Assembly: GCF_002949735.1 (NCBI RefSeq)
Contig: NZ_CP026681.1
Location: 2,976,001-3,040,000, forward strand
DNA from: Nostoc sp. 'Peltigera membranacea cyanobiont' N6
GTDB taxonomy: Bacteria > Cyanobacteriota > Cyanobacteriia > Cyanobacteriales > Nostocaceae
Direction: 5' to 3'
DNA length: 64,000 bases
Each line of letters begins with the position of its first letter. Within the stretch, counting starts at the first letter, position 1. A model generated the notes under the pieces. That model did no database searches, was not told where the DNA came from, and saw only the letters and a list, made by a program, of their open reading frames with translations. The position numbers and the translations under genes are program-made. This document shows positions 28,141-35,457 of the stretch, piece by piece.

Positions 28141-30363
28141 ATGTGGGCAAAGCTGAAACCGCAAATCTGGCAATGGCGTGGTGTTTTACTTGCTGTTCCC
28201 AATATTACAGCCCTGATAATTGCAATCCGCTTTACTGGATTACTGCAATTGTTGGAATTGGCAGCACTCGATCAATTTTTTCTCCTTCGTCCACGAGAGG
28301 CGGCTGATACCCGCATCGTTATCGTTGAGATTAATGAGGCAGATATCCGCAAGCAGGGACAATGGCCTATGCCTGATGGAAAACTTGCCAGTTTGCTAGA
28401 GAAAATCAAACAGCAAAAACCCAGAGCCATTGGTTTAGATATTTATCGTGATTTACCTGTCAATCCCGGTCATCAAGCTTTACTTAAAGTTTTTAATTCT
28501 ACTCCTAATTTGATTGGAGTACAAAAAATTTCTGATACTGTTGATAGTTCTGCGGTTGATTCATCTCCAGAATTGAAGAAACTTAATCAAATTGGGTCGA
28601 ATGATTTACCCATAGATGGGGATGGCAAAATTCGGCGAGCATTATTGTACGTAAATTTAAATAATGGCGATGTTCTCGAAAGCTTTGCTCTAAAACTAGC
28701 ATTGTTGTACTTGAAACCTGAAGGTATTACTGCCAAACCAGCAACAACTAACTCTAATTTTTTGCAGTTAAATCGGGGTATTTTCCCGATTTTTGAACCT
28801 AATGATGGGGGTTATGTCCGAGCAGATGCGGGGAGTTATCAAGTGCTGTTGAACTATCGAGGACGGATACAGCAGTTTACTAAAGTCTCTCTCTCCCAAG
28901 TGCAAGAGAACCTCATTCCACCAGACTTAATGCGAGACAAGGTGGTATTAATTGGTGCTACCGCCGAGAGTTTAAAGGATTTATTCTATACGCCTTACAG
29001 CAGTAATGTCTTGACTGAGCCGGAACGGATGGCGGGTGTGACAATTCACGCTAATTTAATTAGTCAAGTTTTAAGTACAGCAATGGAAGGTCGCCCGTTG
29101 CTCAAGTGTTTACCCGATCCGGTAGAATGGCTATCAATTTTAATTTGGTCAATTATTGGTGCTAGTTTGTGTTGGCTGCAACGCCACAGTAGCAACCAGA
29201 AAACTCTCATGGCTGTTAGCATTTTTATCGCGGGTGGCGGTTTAATTGGTGGTAGTTTTTTGGCATTTTTGGCTGGTTGGTGGATTCCTGTTGTTCCTTC
29301 ATTGATGGCATTTGCAGGTTCTGCGATCGCACTTACTCAGTATATTGCTCAAAGTGCTACCGAGATGCGAAAAACCCTCGGCCGCTATTTAACTGATGAG
29401 ATTGTCGCCAATATCCTCGAAACTCCTTCTGGGTTAAAGCTAGGGGGAGAACGCCGAAAAGTTACGGTTCTCGTGTCTGATTTAAGAGGATTCTCGGCTA
29501 TTTCTGAACAATTGCCCCCGGAAGAAGTAGTCAAAATTTTGAATCTTTATCTGGGAACAATGACAGATGTAATTAACCAGTATAAAGGCACGATTAATGA
29601 GTTTATGGGTGATGGCATTTTTGTGATATTTGGTGCGCCAATTAGTCGCATAGATGATTCTCAAAGAGCGATCGCCTGTGCTATTGCCATGCAATTGGCA
29701 ATGCAACAAGTAAACGAACAAAATCGGCAAATGAATTTTCCAATTCTCGAAATGGGAATTGGGATGAATACGGGTGAAGTTGTGGCTGGAAATGTTGGTT
29801 CTCAAAAACGCGCTCAATATACAGTTATTGGCAGCCATGTTAATTTGGCTGCCCGAATTGAGTCTTATACCGTGGGAGGACAGATTTTAATTTCCGAAAA
29901 TACCTGTAAAGATGCCAATATTGACCTCCAAATTGCTGGACAAATAAGAATAGAACCGAAAGGAATTAAATATCCTGTGACAATTTGTGAAATTCGTGGC
30001 ATTGGCGGAAAATATAATTTATTCTTGCCTCAAGATGATGAAAAAATAGTCATTCTCCCTCAAGAAGTACCTGTGGAATATACCATTTTGCAGGGAAAAC
30101 ATGCAGTGGGAACAGTATTTATCGGAGCATTGATTAGCCTCTCAGAAAAAGGGGCGCAATTGCGATCGCCACATTCTTTAGAACTCTTGAGTAATCTCAA
30201 ACTCAAGCTATTGATTGAAACAGAACTAGCTACAGAAGAAGAACATATCTATGCCAAGACGATCCAACAGTCTAAAGTTGACGAGCATCTTTTCTTGCTT
30301 CGGTTTACAGCTGTTCCCCCAAAAGCGATCGCAATTCTCAATGCACTGCGTCAGCTGGGGTGA
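28141..30363 (+). CDS. CHASE2 domain class III nucleotidyl cyclase
   Basis: A 740-residue membrane enzyme: an N-terminal membrane segment, extracytoplasmic CHASE2 domain (about 40-320, with RIVIVEINEADIRKQGQWP and RDKVVLIGATAESLKD), three membrane segments (about 330-405), and a class III cyclase domain (about 430-620). Metal-binding Asp447 (VSDLRGFS) and Asp491 (MGDG), Asn568 and Arg572 (NLAAR) are present, so it should be active. The base-recognition position that is Lys in adenylate cyclases is Glu487, as in guanylate cyclases, so the product may be cGMP. The last 110 residues resemble a PilZ-like barrel. It is probably co-transcribed with the DUF928 gene. Confidence 0.88.
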   Translation: MWAKLKPQIWQWRGVLLAVPNITALIIAIRFTGLLQLLELAALDQFFLLRPREAADTRIVIVEINEADIRKQGQWPMPDGKLASLLEKIKQQKPRAIGLDIYRDLPVNPGHQALLKVFNSTPNLIGVQKISDTVDSSAVDSSPELKKLNQIGSNDLPIDGDGKIRRALLYVNLNNGDVLESFALKLALLYLKPEGITAKPATTNSNFLQLNRGIFPIFEPNDGGYVRADAGSYQVLLNYRGRIQQFTKVSLSQVQENLIPPDLMRDKVVLIGATAESLKDLFYTPYSSNVLTEPERMAGVTIHANLISQVLSTAMEGRPLLKCLPDPVEWLSILIWSIIGASLCWLQRHSSNQKTLMAVSIFIAGGGLIGGSFLAFLAGWWIPVVPSLMAFAGSAIALTQYIAQSATEMRKTLGRYLTDEIVANILETPSGLKLGGERRKVTVLVSDLRGFSAISEQLPPEEVVKILNLYLGTMTDVINQYKGTINEFMGDGIFVIFGAPISRIDDSQRAIACAIAMQLAMQQVNEQNRQMNFPILEMGIGMNTGEVVAGNVGSQKRAQYTVIGSHVNLAARIESYTVGGQILISENTCKDANIDLQIAGQIRIEPKGIKYPVTICEIRGIGGKYNLFLPQDDEKIVILPQEVPVEYTILQGKHAVGTVFIGALISLSEKGAQLRSPHSLELLSNLKLKLLIETELATEEEHIYAKTIQQSKVDEHLFLLRFTAVPPKAIAILNALRQLG

Positions 30364-30649
30364 GATTAAGGCATCAATCTTGAAATGGTAACAAAGGGAG
30401 GTGGATGTAAATAGAGTAAACCGAAAAATTAGGTAGTCTAGTTTTTTCTAAAACAGTAACAATTGTTGCTGATAGAACCAAGCGATCGCGGTAAGATTTT
30501 GGACTTAAGCCCGATATAACTCCAATAACTCATAATTTTCAACGAATAATTAATAATTCGTAAGTTCTGCTATGAAGCAACTCACTTGAGTTCTGGAGTT
30601 AAAAATATGATTTCTTCTAAAACTGAGATTCAATTACATCCAAGAACAA

Positions 30650-30955
30650 ATGACAAACGGAAACAAATTTCAAAGATTAGTCGAACTTGCAAATGATTAT
30701 GGAATTATTTGCGAACCAACACCAGAAGAATGTTTGATTGCAACCTTGCCTGGAGACGATGATTTCTTATTAGCTTTTACTTGGTCTGGTACTGTTGAGG
30801 GAGAGCCGCCAGAGCATGAATTAATTGCAATTAGCGTACAAGATATAGTCAAAGAAGTTACCGTTGCAGCTTGGCAAATTCCTTTTTATTTATTCGGAAA
30901 CGTTTTAAGACAAGCTCAAATGCTTGTCGCTGCCCACAAAGATTTTGTTAGCTAA
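30650..30955 (+). CDS. Hypothetical protein, about 101 residues
   Basis: I do not recognise this acidic protein. It starts MTNGNKFQRLVELANDYGI and has no membrane segment. A pattern of short beta strands (ECLIATLPGDDDFLLAFTW) follows helix one, and a C-terminal helix carries RQAQMLVAAHKDF. The ribosome site is weak. A second short ATG frame at 30608 (29 codons) overlaps it and looks like chance. The gene is followed closely by a good terminator, which supports it being real. Confidence 0.6.
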   Translation: MTNGNKFQRLVELANDYGIICEPTPEECLIATLPGDDDFLLAFTWSGTVEGEPPEHELIAISVQDIVKEVTVAAWQIPFYLFGNVLRQAQMLVAAHKDFVS

Positions 30956-30981
30956 GAGACAAGCCATAGCTAAAAACTGCT

Positions 30982-31013
30982 ATCCCTGTCAACTATCTGT
31001 GGCAGGGATTTTT
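30982..31013 (+). terminator. Rho-independent terminator after the 101-residue gene
   Basis: ATCCCTG pairs with CAGGGAT around a 14-base loop, which can form two further pairs, and is followed by TTTTT with one break. It starts 27 bases after the stop codon. Confidence 0.7.
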
Positions 31014-31284
31014 ATTTCAACCACTGCTTTAAAGATTTATAAAATATTATCTGTTGAAAGAAAAATAAGAAAGAATTAATCCCTTCTTTTATTAATTATA
31101 TAGAACGATACATAGCAGTTAGCCCACCGTAAACAAAGTTAAAGTATTCTAAGATTTTTAACTATTTGTAATTAACTCAAACTTTATATACTCAAAATTA
31201 TACATCTCAATGATAGGACTTAAGGGCAAGTAGATAACTGTATGCGTATGTGACTTAAGCGCCGATCGTAGCAGTTTGGGATAA

Positions 31285-31407
31285 GGGACTTCCAAATAAA
31301 AAAATATCCAATTAACTCCTGTGGGGTGGGCGTCTCGCCCGCCCAGTCTATATGGCGGGCAAGATGCCCACCCCACAATATTGGATAATTTATTTCTTGG
31401 AGTTCCC
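31285..31407. mobile_element. Small inverted-repeat element, family D copy 1
   Basis: Left end GGGACTTCCAAATAAA; the right end reversed reads GGGAACTCCAAGAAATAAA. ATATCCAA and TTGGATAA pair inside. The centre has palindromic GTGGGGTGGGCG and GCCCACCCCAC blocks. TAA flanks both sides. Further copies lie at 55925-56046 and 58731-58810. The rest of the gap 30956-31541 holds an AT-rich stretch and the 24-base duplication below. Confidence 0.75.
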
Positions 31408-31472
31408 TAAGCACAATTTATAACACTGCAAACCCCTTTCAGAGAAGAATATTCCTCTCTTGCCTCCAGCCT

Positions 31473-31520
31473 GAAGAAGCTAGCAGCCTACTTACTGAAG
31501 AAGCTAGCAGCCTACTTACT
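31473..31520. repeat. Exact 24-bp tandem duplication
   Basis: The 24-base unit beginning GAAGAAGCTAGCAG and ending CTACTTACT occurs twice, head to tail, at 31473-31496 and 31497-31520. It resembles the LKELARLYY-type coding repeat of the TPR gene that follows, so it probably is a decayed upstream part of that gene. Confidence 0.85.
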
Positions 31521-31541
31521 ATTATTGGGGAAGCTATAACC

Positions 31542-32120
31542 ATGACCAGGCATAACCGCGGAGTACTTTTTCTGCAAGCTTTAGGACAGAGAAAATGGCT
31601 TCTGGAAGAAAAACATCCTTCTATCGTCGCCAGCCTAAAGGAGCTAGCAAGACTCTACTATTATCAAGGACGTTATGACCAAGCCGAAGAATTGTTAGTG
31701 GAAGCTTTAGAACAGAAAAAACGGCTGCTGAAAAAAAAACATCCTTTTGTCACCACCAGCCGAAACAACCTAGCAGTCTACTATTCTCAAGGACGCTATG
31801 ACCAGGAGGAAGAGTTGTTAGTGGAAGCTTTAGGAGAGAAAAAACGGCTACTAGGAGAAGAACATCCTTCTATCGTCGCCAGCCCGAACAACATAGTATA
31901 CCATTCTCAAGGATGCTCTGACCAGGAGGAAGAGTTGTTAGTGGAAGCTTTAGGAGAGAAAAAACGGCTGCTAGGAGAAGAACATCCTTCTATCGTCACC
32001 AACCTGAACAACCTAGCGTCACTTTATGATTTTCAAAAACGCTACGACGAAGCCGAGCGGCTGTATCTGCAAGCTTTAGCAGTGTTTAAACACCTGCTGG
32101 AGACTTATCCAGAATGTTAA
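31542..32120 (+). CDS. Tetratricopeptide repeat protein, probable fragment
   Basis: A 192-residue protein of kinesin-light-chain-type TPR units, about 42 residues each. Each unit holds HPSIVASLKELARLY, GRYDQAEELLVEALEQKKRLL or a variant. The DNA repeats are highly similar over about 126 bases, so they arose by recent duplication. One unit has lost residues (SPNNIVYHSQGC), so helix pairing is imperfect there. Such repeats normally form the C-terminal sensor of NB-ARC or CHAT proteins. The absence of an N-terminal domain and the decayed copies upstream suggest a remnant of a larger gene. Confidence 0.6.
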   Translation: MTRHNRGVLFLQALGQRKWLLEEKHPSIVASLKELARLYYYQGRYDQAEELLVEALEQKKRLLKKKHPFVTTSRNNLAVYYSQGRYDQEEELLVEALGEKKRLLGEEHPSIVASPNNIVYHSQGCSDQEEELLVEALGEKKRLLGEEHPSIVTNLNNLASLYDFQKRYDEAERLYLQALAVFKHLLETYPEC

Positions 32121-32209
32121 TTTAGTCTGAAGTTCCCGAATTGCAAAGATAGAGAAAACTTCTAATCCATGCAGGGGACTAGTCAAGCGGTATAGTCAGG
32201 TTCAGCCCC

Positions 32210-32332
32210 AATACTTCTCGGTTAAGCATTTTTAATTCGGAATCGGGTTTTGGGAAAAGGTTACTGGGTTTAGGGTAAAAGTTTTTTCTTGCCACTTTCC
32301 CCTTCACCTTTTCCCCTTAACCGAGCAGTATT
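32210..32332. mobile_element. Small inverted-repeat element, family I copy 1
   Basis: The ends AATACTTCTCGGTTAAG and CTTAACCGAGCAGTATT are inverse copies with one mismatch. The inner sequence is rich in TTTTCCCC and AAAAGG tracts. A truncated reverse copy lies at about 34639-34721, and a single end occurs at 6443-6459. It lies in the gap before the PAS-GGDEF-EAL gene and may have displaced the natural promoter. Confidence 0.7.
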
Positions 32333-32374
32333 AGGTTTAGCCCTCTCTCTTCATACTTTTTTTGGGCAAAGATA

Positions 32375-34657
32375 TTGGTTTATAAACATTGGCTAAGTAG
32401 TTGGCTCAAAGCCATCACGGCTTTAAGAACACTGTACACAGATATTGCGTTGAGAGAGTTGATACTAAAGGCACTTACTCTCTTCAGTTCTGCACGACTG
32501 GCGGCAGCCAACCGAAAACTGAAGCGGGAAATTAGCGATGTCTACGACGAACTTCTCTACGAGACGCTACGCGATCGCTTGCTCAAGCAGGAAGAAATTG
32601 CGATCGAACAAAGCGAGATTCGCTACCGTGCCATTGTAGAAGATCAGACTGAAATGATTGCCCGATATTTACTAGACGGCAGACTCACGTTTTTCAACAA
32701 AGCTTTTGCGCTTTATTTTGGGCGATCGCCAGAGGAACTGCTCGGCAGCCACGATCGGCCGATTATCTTGGAGGCAGATCGGGAGCGAGTTGCTGAATTT
32801 GTAGCTTTAATTAGTGCTGATAATCCCGTTGTGATTATTGAGAATCGCGTGGTTGTGGCAGGTGAGGTGCGTTGGACTAAGTGGCATAACCGAATGATAT
32901 TTGACGAGCAAGGATGCTTTCTGGAATTTCAATCGGTGGGATACGATATCACAGAATTCAAGCAAATTGAAGAAACACTTTTTCAAGAAAAAGAATTAGC
33001 CCAGGTGACGTTGCAATCGATCGGAGATGCAGTTCTTACCACAGATGGGTTTGGCAGGATTAAATACCTCAATCCGGTTGCAAAATCTCTGCTTGGATGT
33101 AGTGAAACATCCGCAGAAGGGTTGCCGTTAGAAGAAGTCTTTGGAATTGTCCATGAAGCGACACGGGAGACAGTTAAGAACCCAATTGAGCAAGCATTAA
33201 AGGAAAATCAAACCGTGAGTTTAGCAAACCATACCGTCTTAATTAATCAGAACAATCAAGAAATTGCGATTCAAGATTCAGCCGCGCCCATTCGCAATCG
33301 TCAGGGAGAAGTGATTGGCGCGGTTATGGTGTTTCGGGACGTGACTCAGAACCGCTTGCTTTCGCGTCAGCTATCCTGGCAGGCAAGTCATGATGCCTTA
33401 ACCGGATTGGTGAATCGCCAGGAGTTTGAGCAGCAAATTGAACAAGCATTGCATCTTGCCAAATTTGACTACCAGATTCATGCGCTGTGCTATTTGGATC
33501 TCGATCACTTCAAAATTGTAAATGATACCTGTGGCCATCTGGCTGGAGACGAATTACTGCGTCAAATTACTATCCTATTGCAGGAGAAGATTCGGAAAAC
33601 TGACACACTGGCACGGTTAGGGGGCGATGAATTTGGCCTATTGCTCAGTCAGTGTCTGCCGGAGCAAGCTTTACGAGTTGCCAACGATCTGCTTGAATGT
33701 ATTCAAGAGTTCCGGTTTGTTTGGCAAGAGCATGTATTCTCAATTGGAGTAAGTATCGGCTTAGTGGGTATTGACGCGAATAGCGAGAGCCTTGTAGAGA
33801 TTATCAAGACAGCTGACGCAGCTTGCTATACCGCGAAGAACCGGGGGCGCAATCGCGTGTACTTTGCTCAGACTGACGATCGGGAGCGACTGCAACAGCG
33901 CGGGGAGATGGAGTGGGCTAACTGCATTTCTCATGCCTTGGAAAGTGATTGGTTTTGTCTCTATGTTCAACCCATTGCCTCTATCACTCCGGTGGCTGAA
34001 AACGGCGACTATTATGAAGTGCTGCTGCGGCTCCACGATGAGCAGGGAAATTTAGTGCTGCCGATGACGTTTATTCCAGCAGCAGAACGTTACCACTTGA
34101 TGCACCTGATCGATCGATGGGTAATTCGGACTCTGTTCAGTAATTGGACAAGGATTGTTGGCGATAAACAAAGCATCTATGCGATTAACCTTTCTGGCTC
34201 TAGCATCAACGACGATCGGTTTATTGACTTTTTGTATGAGCAGTTTACCCTACACTCCATCTCACCCCAGTGCATTTGCTTTGAAATTACCGAGACTGTG
34301 GCGATCGCCAACTTGAGCAAAGCCAGACAGTTCATTCAGTCACTTCAACAGATGGGCTGTCGCTTTGCGTTAGACGATTTTGGGGTGGGGATGTCGTCGT
34401 TTGCTTATCTCAAGTCTCTGCCTGTAGATTACCTCAAAATTGACGGGAGCTTTATTCGTAACATGATCGAGAATCCTGTGGATAATGCGATCGTGACAGC
34501 AATCACACACATTAGCAATGTGATGGGTATTAAGACGATTGCTGAGTTTGTAGAAAATGACGCAATTTTAGAGCGAATTACGGCACTAGGAATTGATTAC
34601 GCACAGGGATATGGCATTGGAATGCCTCGCCCATTGGGGTCAATACTTGTCGGTTAA
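32375..34657 (+). CDS. PAS-GGDEF-EAL cyclic-di-GMP turnover protein
   Basis: About 760 residues: a helical start, two PAS-type domains (about 80-195 and 205-325), GGDEF (about 340-500) and EAL (about 520-755). LGGDEFGLLL is intact near residue 416, and an RKTD motif five residues before it matches the inhibitory I-site. The EAL domain keeps EVLLR, INLSGSS, ITET, DDFGVGMSSF, YLKIDG, AEFVEN and AQGYG, so both activities look possible. The start is uncertain: TTG at 32375 has no ribosome site, and the 5' end may be cut off by the element upstream. The final codons and the stop fall in repeat sequence. Confidence 0.82.
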   Translation: MVYKHWLSSWLKAITALRTLYTDIALRELILKALTLFSSARLAAANRKLKREISDVYDELLYETLRDRLLKQEEIAIEQSEIRYRAIVEDQTEMIARYLLDGRLTFFNKAFALYFGRSPEELLGSHDRPIILEADRERVAEFVALISADNPVVIIENRVVVAGEVRWTKWHNRMIFDEQGCFLEFQSVGYDITEFKQIEETLFQEKELAQVTLQSIGDAVLTTDGFGRIKYLNPVAKSLLGCSETSAEGLPLEEVFGIVHEATRETVKNPIEQALKENQTVSLANHTVLINQNNQEIAIQDSAAPIRNRQGEVIGAVMVFRDVTQNRLLSRQLSWQASHDALTGLVNRQEFEQQIEQALHLAKFDYQIHALCYLDLDHFKIVNDTCGHLAGDELLRQITILLQEKIRKTDTLARLGGDEFGLLLSQCLPEQALRVANDLLECIQEFRFVWQEHVFSIGVSIGLVGIDANSESLVEIIKTADAACYTAKNRGRNRVYFAQTDDRERLQQRGEMEWANCISHALESDWFCLYVQPIASITPVAENGDYYEVLLRLHDEQGNLVLPMTFIPAAERYHLMHLIDRWVIRTLFSNWTRIVGDKQSIYAINLSGSSINDDRFIDFLYEQFTLHSISPQCICFEITETVAIANLSKARQFIQSLQQMGCRFALDDFGVGMSSFAYLKSLPVDYLKIDGSFIRNMIENPVDNAIVTAITHISNVMGIKTIAEFVENDAILERITALGIDYAQGYGIGMPRPLGSILVG

Positions 34658-34721
34658 GGGGAAAAGGGGAAGGTGGGGCCCCTTCTGGGGATAAGGGGCG
34701 AGGGGAAAGAAAAAACCTTTA
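34639..34721. repeat. Truncated family I element overlapping the EAL gene stop
   Basis: AATACTTGTCGGTTAAG differs at one base from the family I end at 32210, and the following GGGGAAAAGG and AAAGAAAAAAC tracts match its interior in reverse. The gene stop codon TAA (34655-34657) is inside this end. A family B element begins directly after, so the far end of this copy is lost. Confidence 0.6.
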
Positions 34722-34877
34722 ATATCATGTCCGCTTGATTGCTTATTAAACCCGAAGAACCCCACCCCGCCAAAGCTACGCTTTGTCTCCCCTCCCCGCA
34801 GGCGGGGAGGGGCTGGGGGTGGGGTGCAATGACTGTGGAAATCATAGGTTTAGTAAGTAATCAAGCGGACATGATAT
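34722..34877. mobile_element. Small inverted-repeat element, family B copy 2
   Basis: Ends ATATCATGTCCGCTTGATT and the inverse AATCAAGCGGACATGATAT match over 19 bases. It is the reverse-orientation partner of the copy at 25348-25496, sharing the GC-rich arms and the TTATTAAACCCGAAGAACC segment. It joins a family A element at its right end with a two-base overlap. Confidence 0.8.
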
Positions 34878-35025
34878 AGGATTACTATTTGATTTTTGAA
34901 CAACACGTAGGGTGTGTTATAGCGAAGCGTAACACACCATTTTCAAGGGTTTGGTGCGTTAGACTAAAGTCATAACGCACCCTACAAATACTTAATGTTT
35001 TTCATAAATCAAACCGCATTCCTAT
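34876..35025. mobile_element. Small inverted-repeat element, family A copy 2
   Basis: The left end ATAGGATTACTATTTGATTT matches the inverse of the right end of the 3373-3532 copy, so it lies in the opposite orientation. Inner arms GTAGGGTGTGTTA and TAACGCACCCTAC are shared. The right end reads AAATCAAACCGCATTCCTAT. Confidence 0.75.
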
Positions 35026-35070
35026 ATAACTCAAAAAATTAAAGCTGTAGTTACTACAACTCTTTCTGTG

Positions 35071-35346
35071 TTAACTACAAAAGAAGCTGTAGTTAATAAC
35101 GTTTCTACTTTTATAAGTAATGCTTAAGTTGTTGTAACTACAGCTTAAACAGTATTTATCAATGCTCAGGGTGTTATAACTAATCCTTAAGTCGTTGTTA
35201 TTACAGTTTAAGCTGTTGTTATGAATGTTTAAGTTGTAATTAATAATTTTCCTCGTTTGATAAGTAACGCTTAAGTTGTTGTTATTACGCTTGAAGTTGT
35301 GCTTAGAAACATTCAAGTTATCGTTAAGGCACAAAAACACGAGCAT
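35071..35346. repeat. Degenerate 21-bp tandem repeat array
   Basis: About twelve degenerate 21-base units with a core like GCTTAAGTTGTTGTTATTAC on the plus strand. Read on the minus strand they give heptapeptides such as NLSVTYQ, NLNIHNN, DLRISYN, TLSIDKY and NLSITYK without a stop for 91 codons. There is no ribosome site and no recognisable protein, so I treat it as a repeat, not a gene. Nothing else is visible up to 35457 except promoter-length AT-rich sequence. Confidence 0.65.
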
Positions 35347-35457
35347 AAATTAATTTTCCCAGTTTTTATCTGTTTTATCTGGATTTTTAACTGCCTGCTA
35401 CTCAATTGCTATTCAAAACGGTAGCCTAAGAGAATCCAGCAACTCACACATTACATC

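Noticed and set aside
31158..31414. Two short minus-strand frames containing WGGHLARHI-like sequence
   Set aside because: They are translations of the family D element palindrome.
35071..35346. Minus-strand gene of 91 codons
   Set aside because: Low-complexity heptapeptides from a degenerate 21-base array with no ribosome site or homologue known to me; listed as a repeat.
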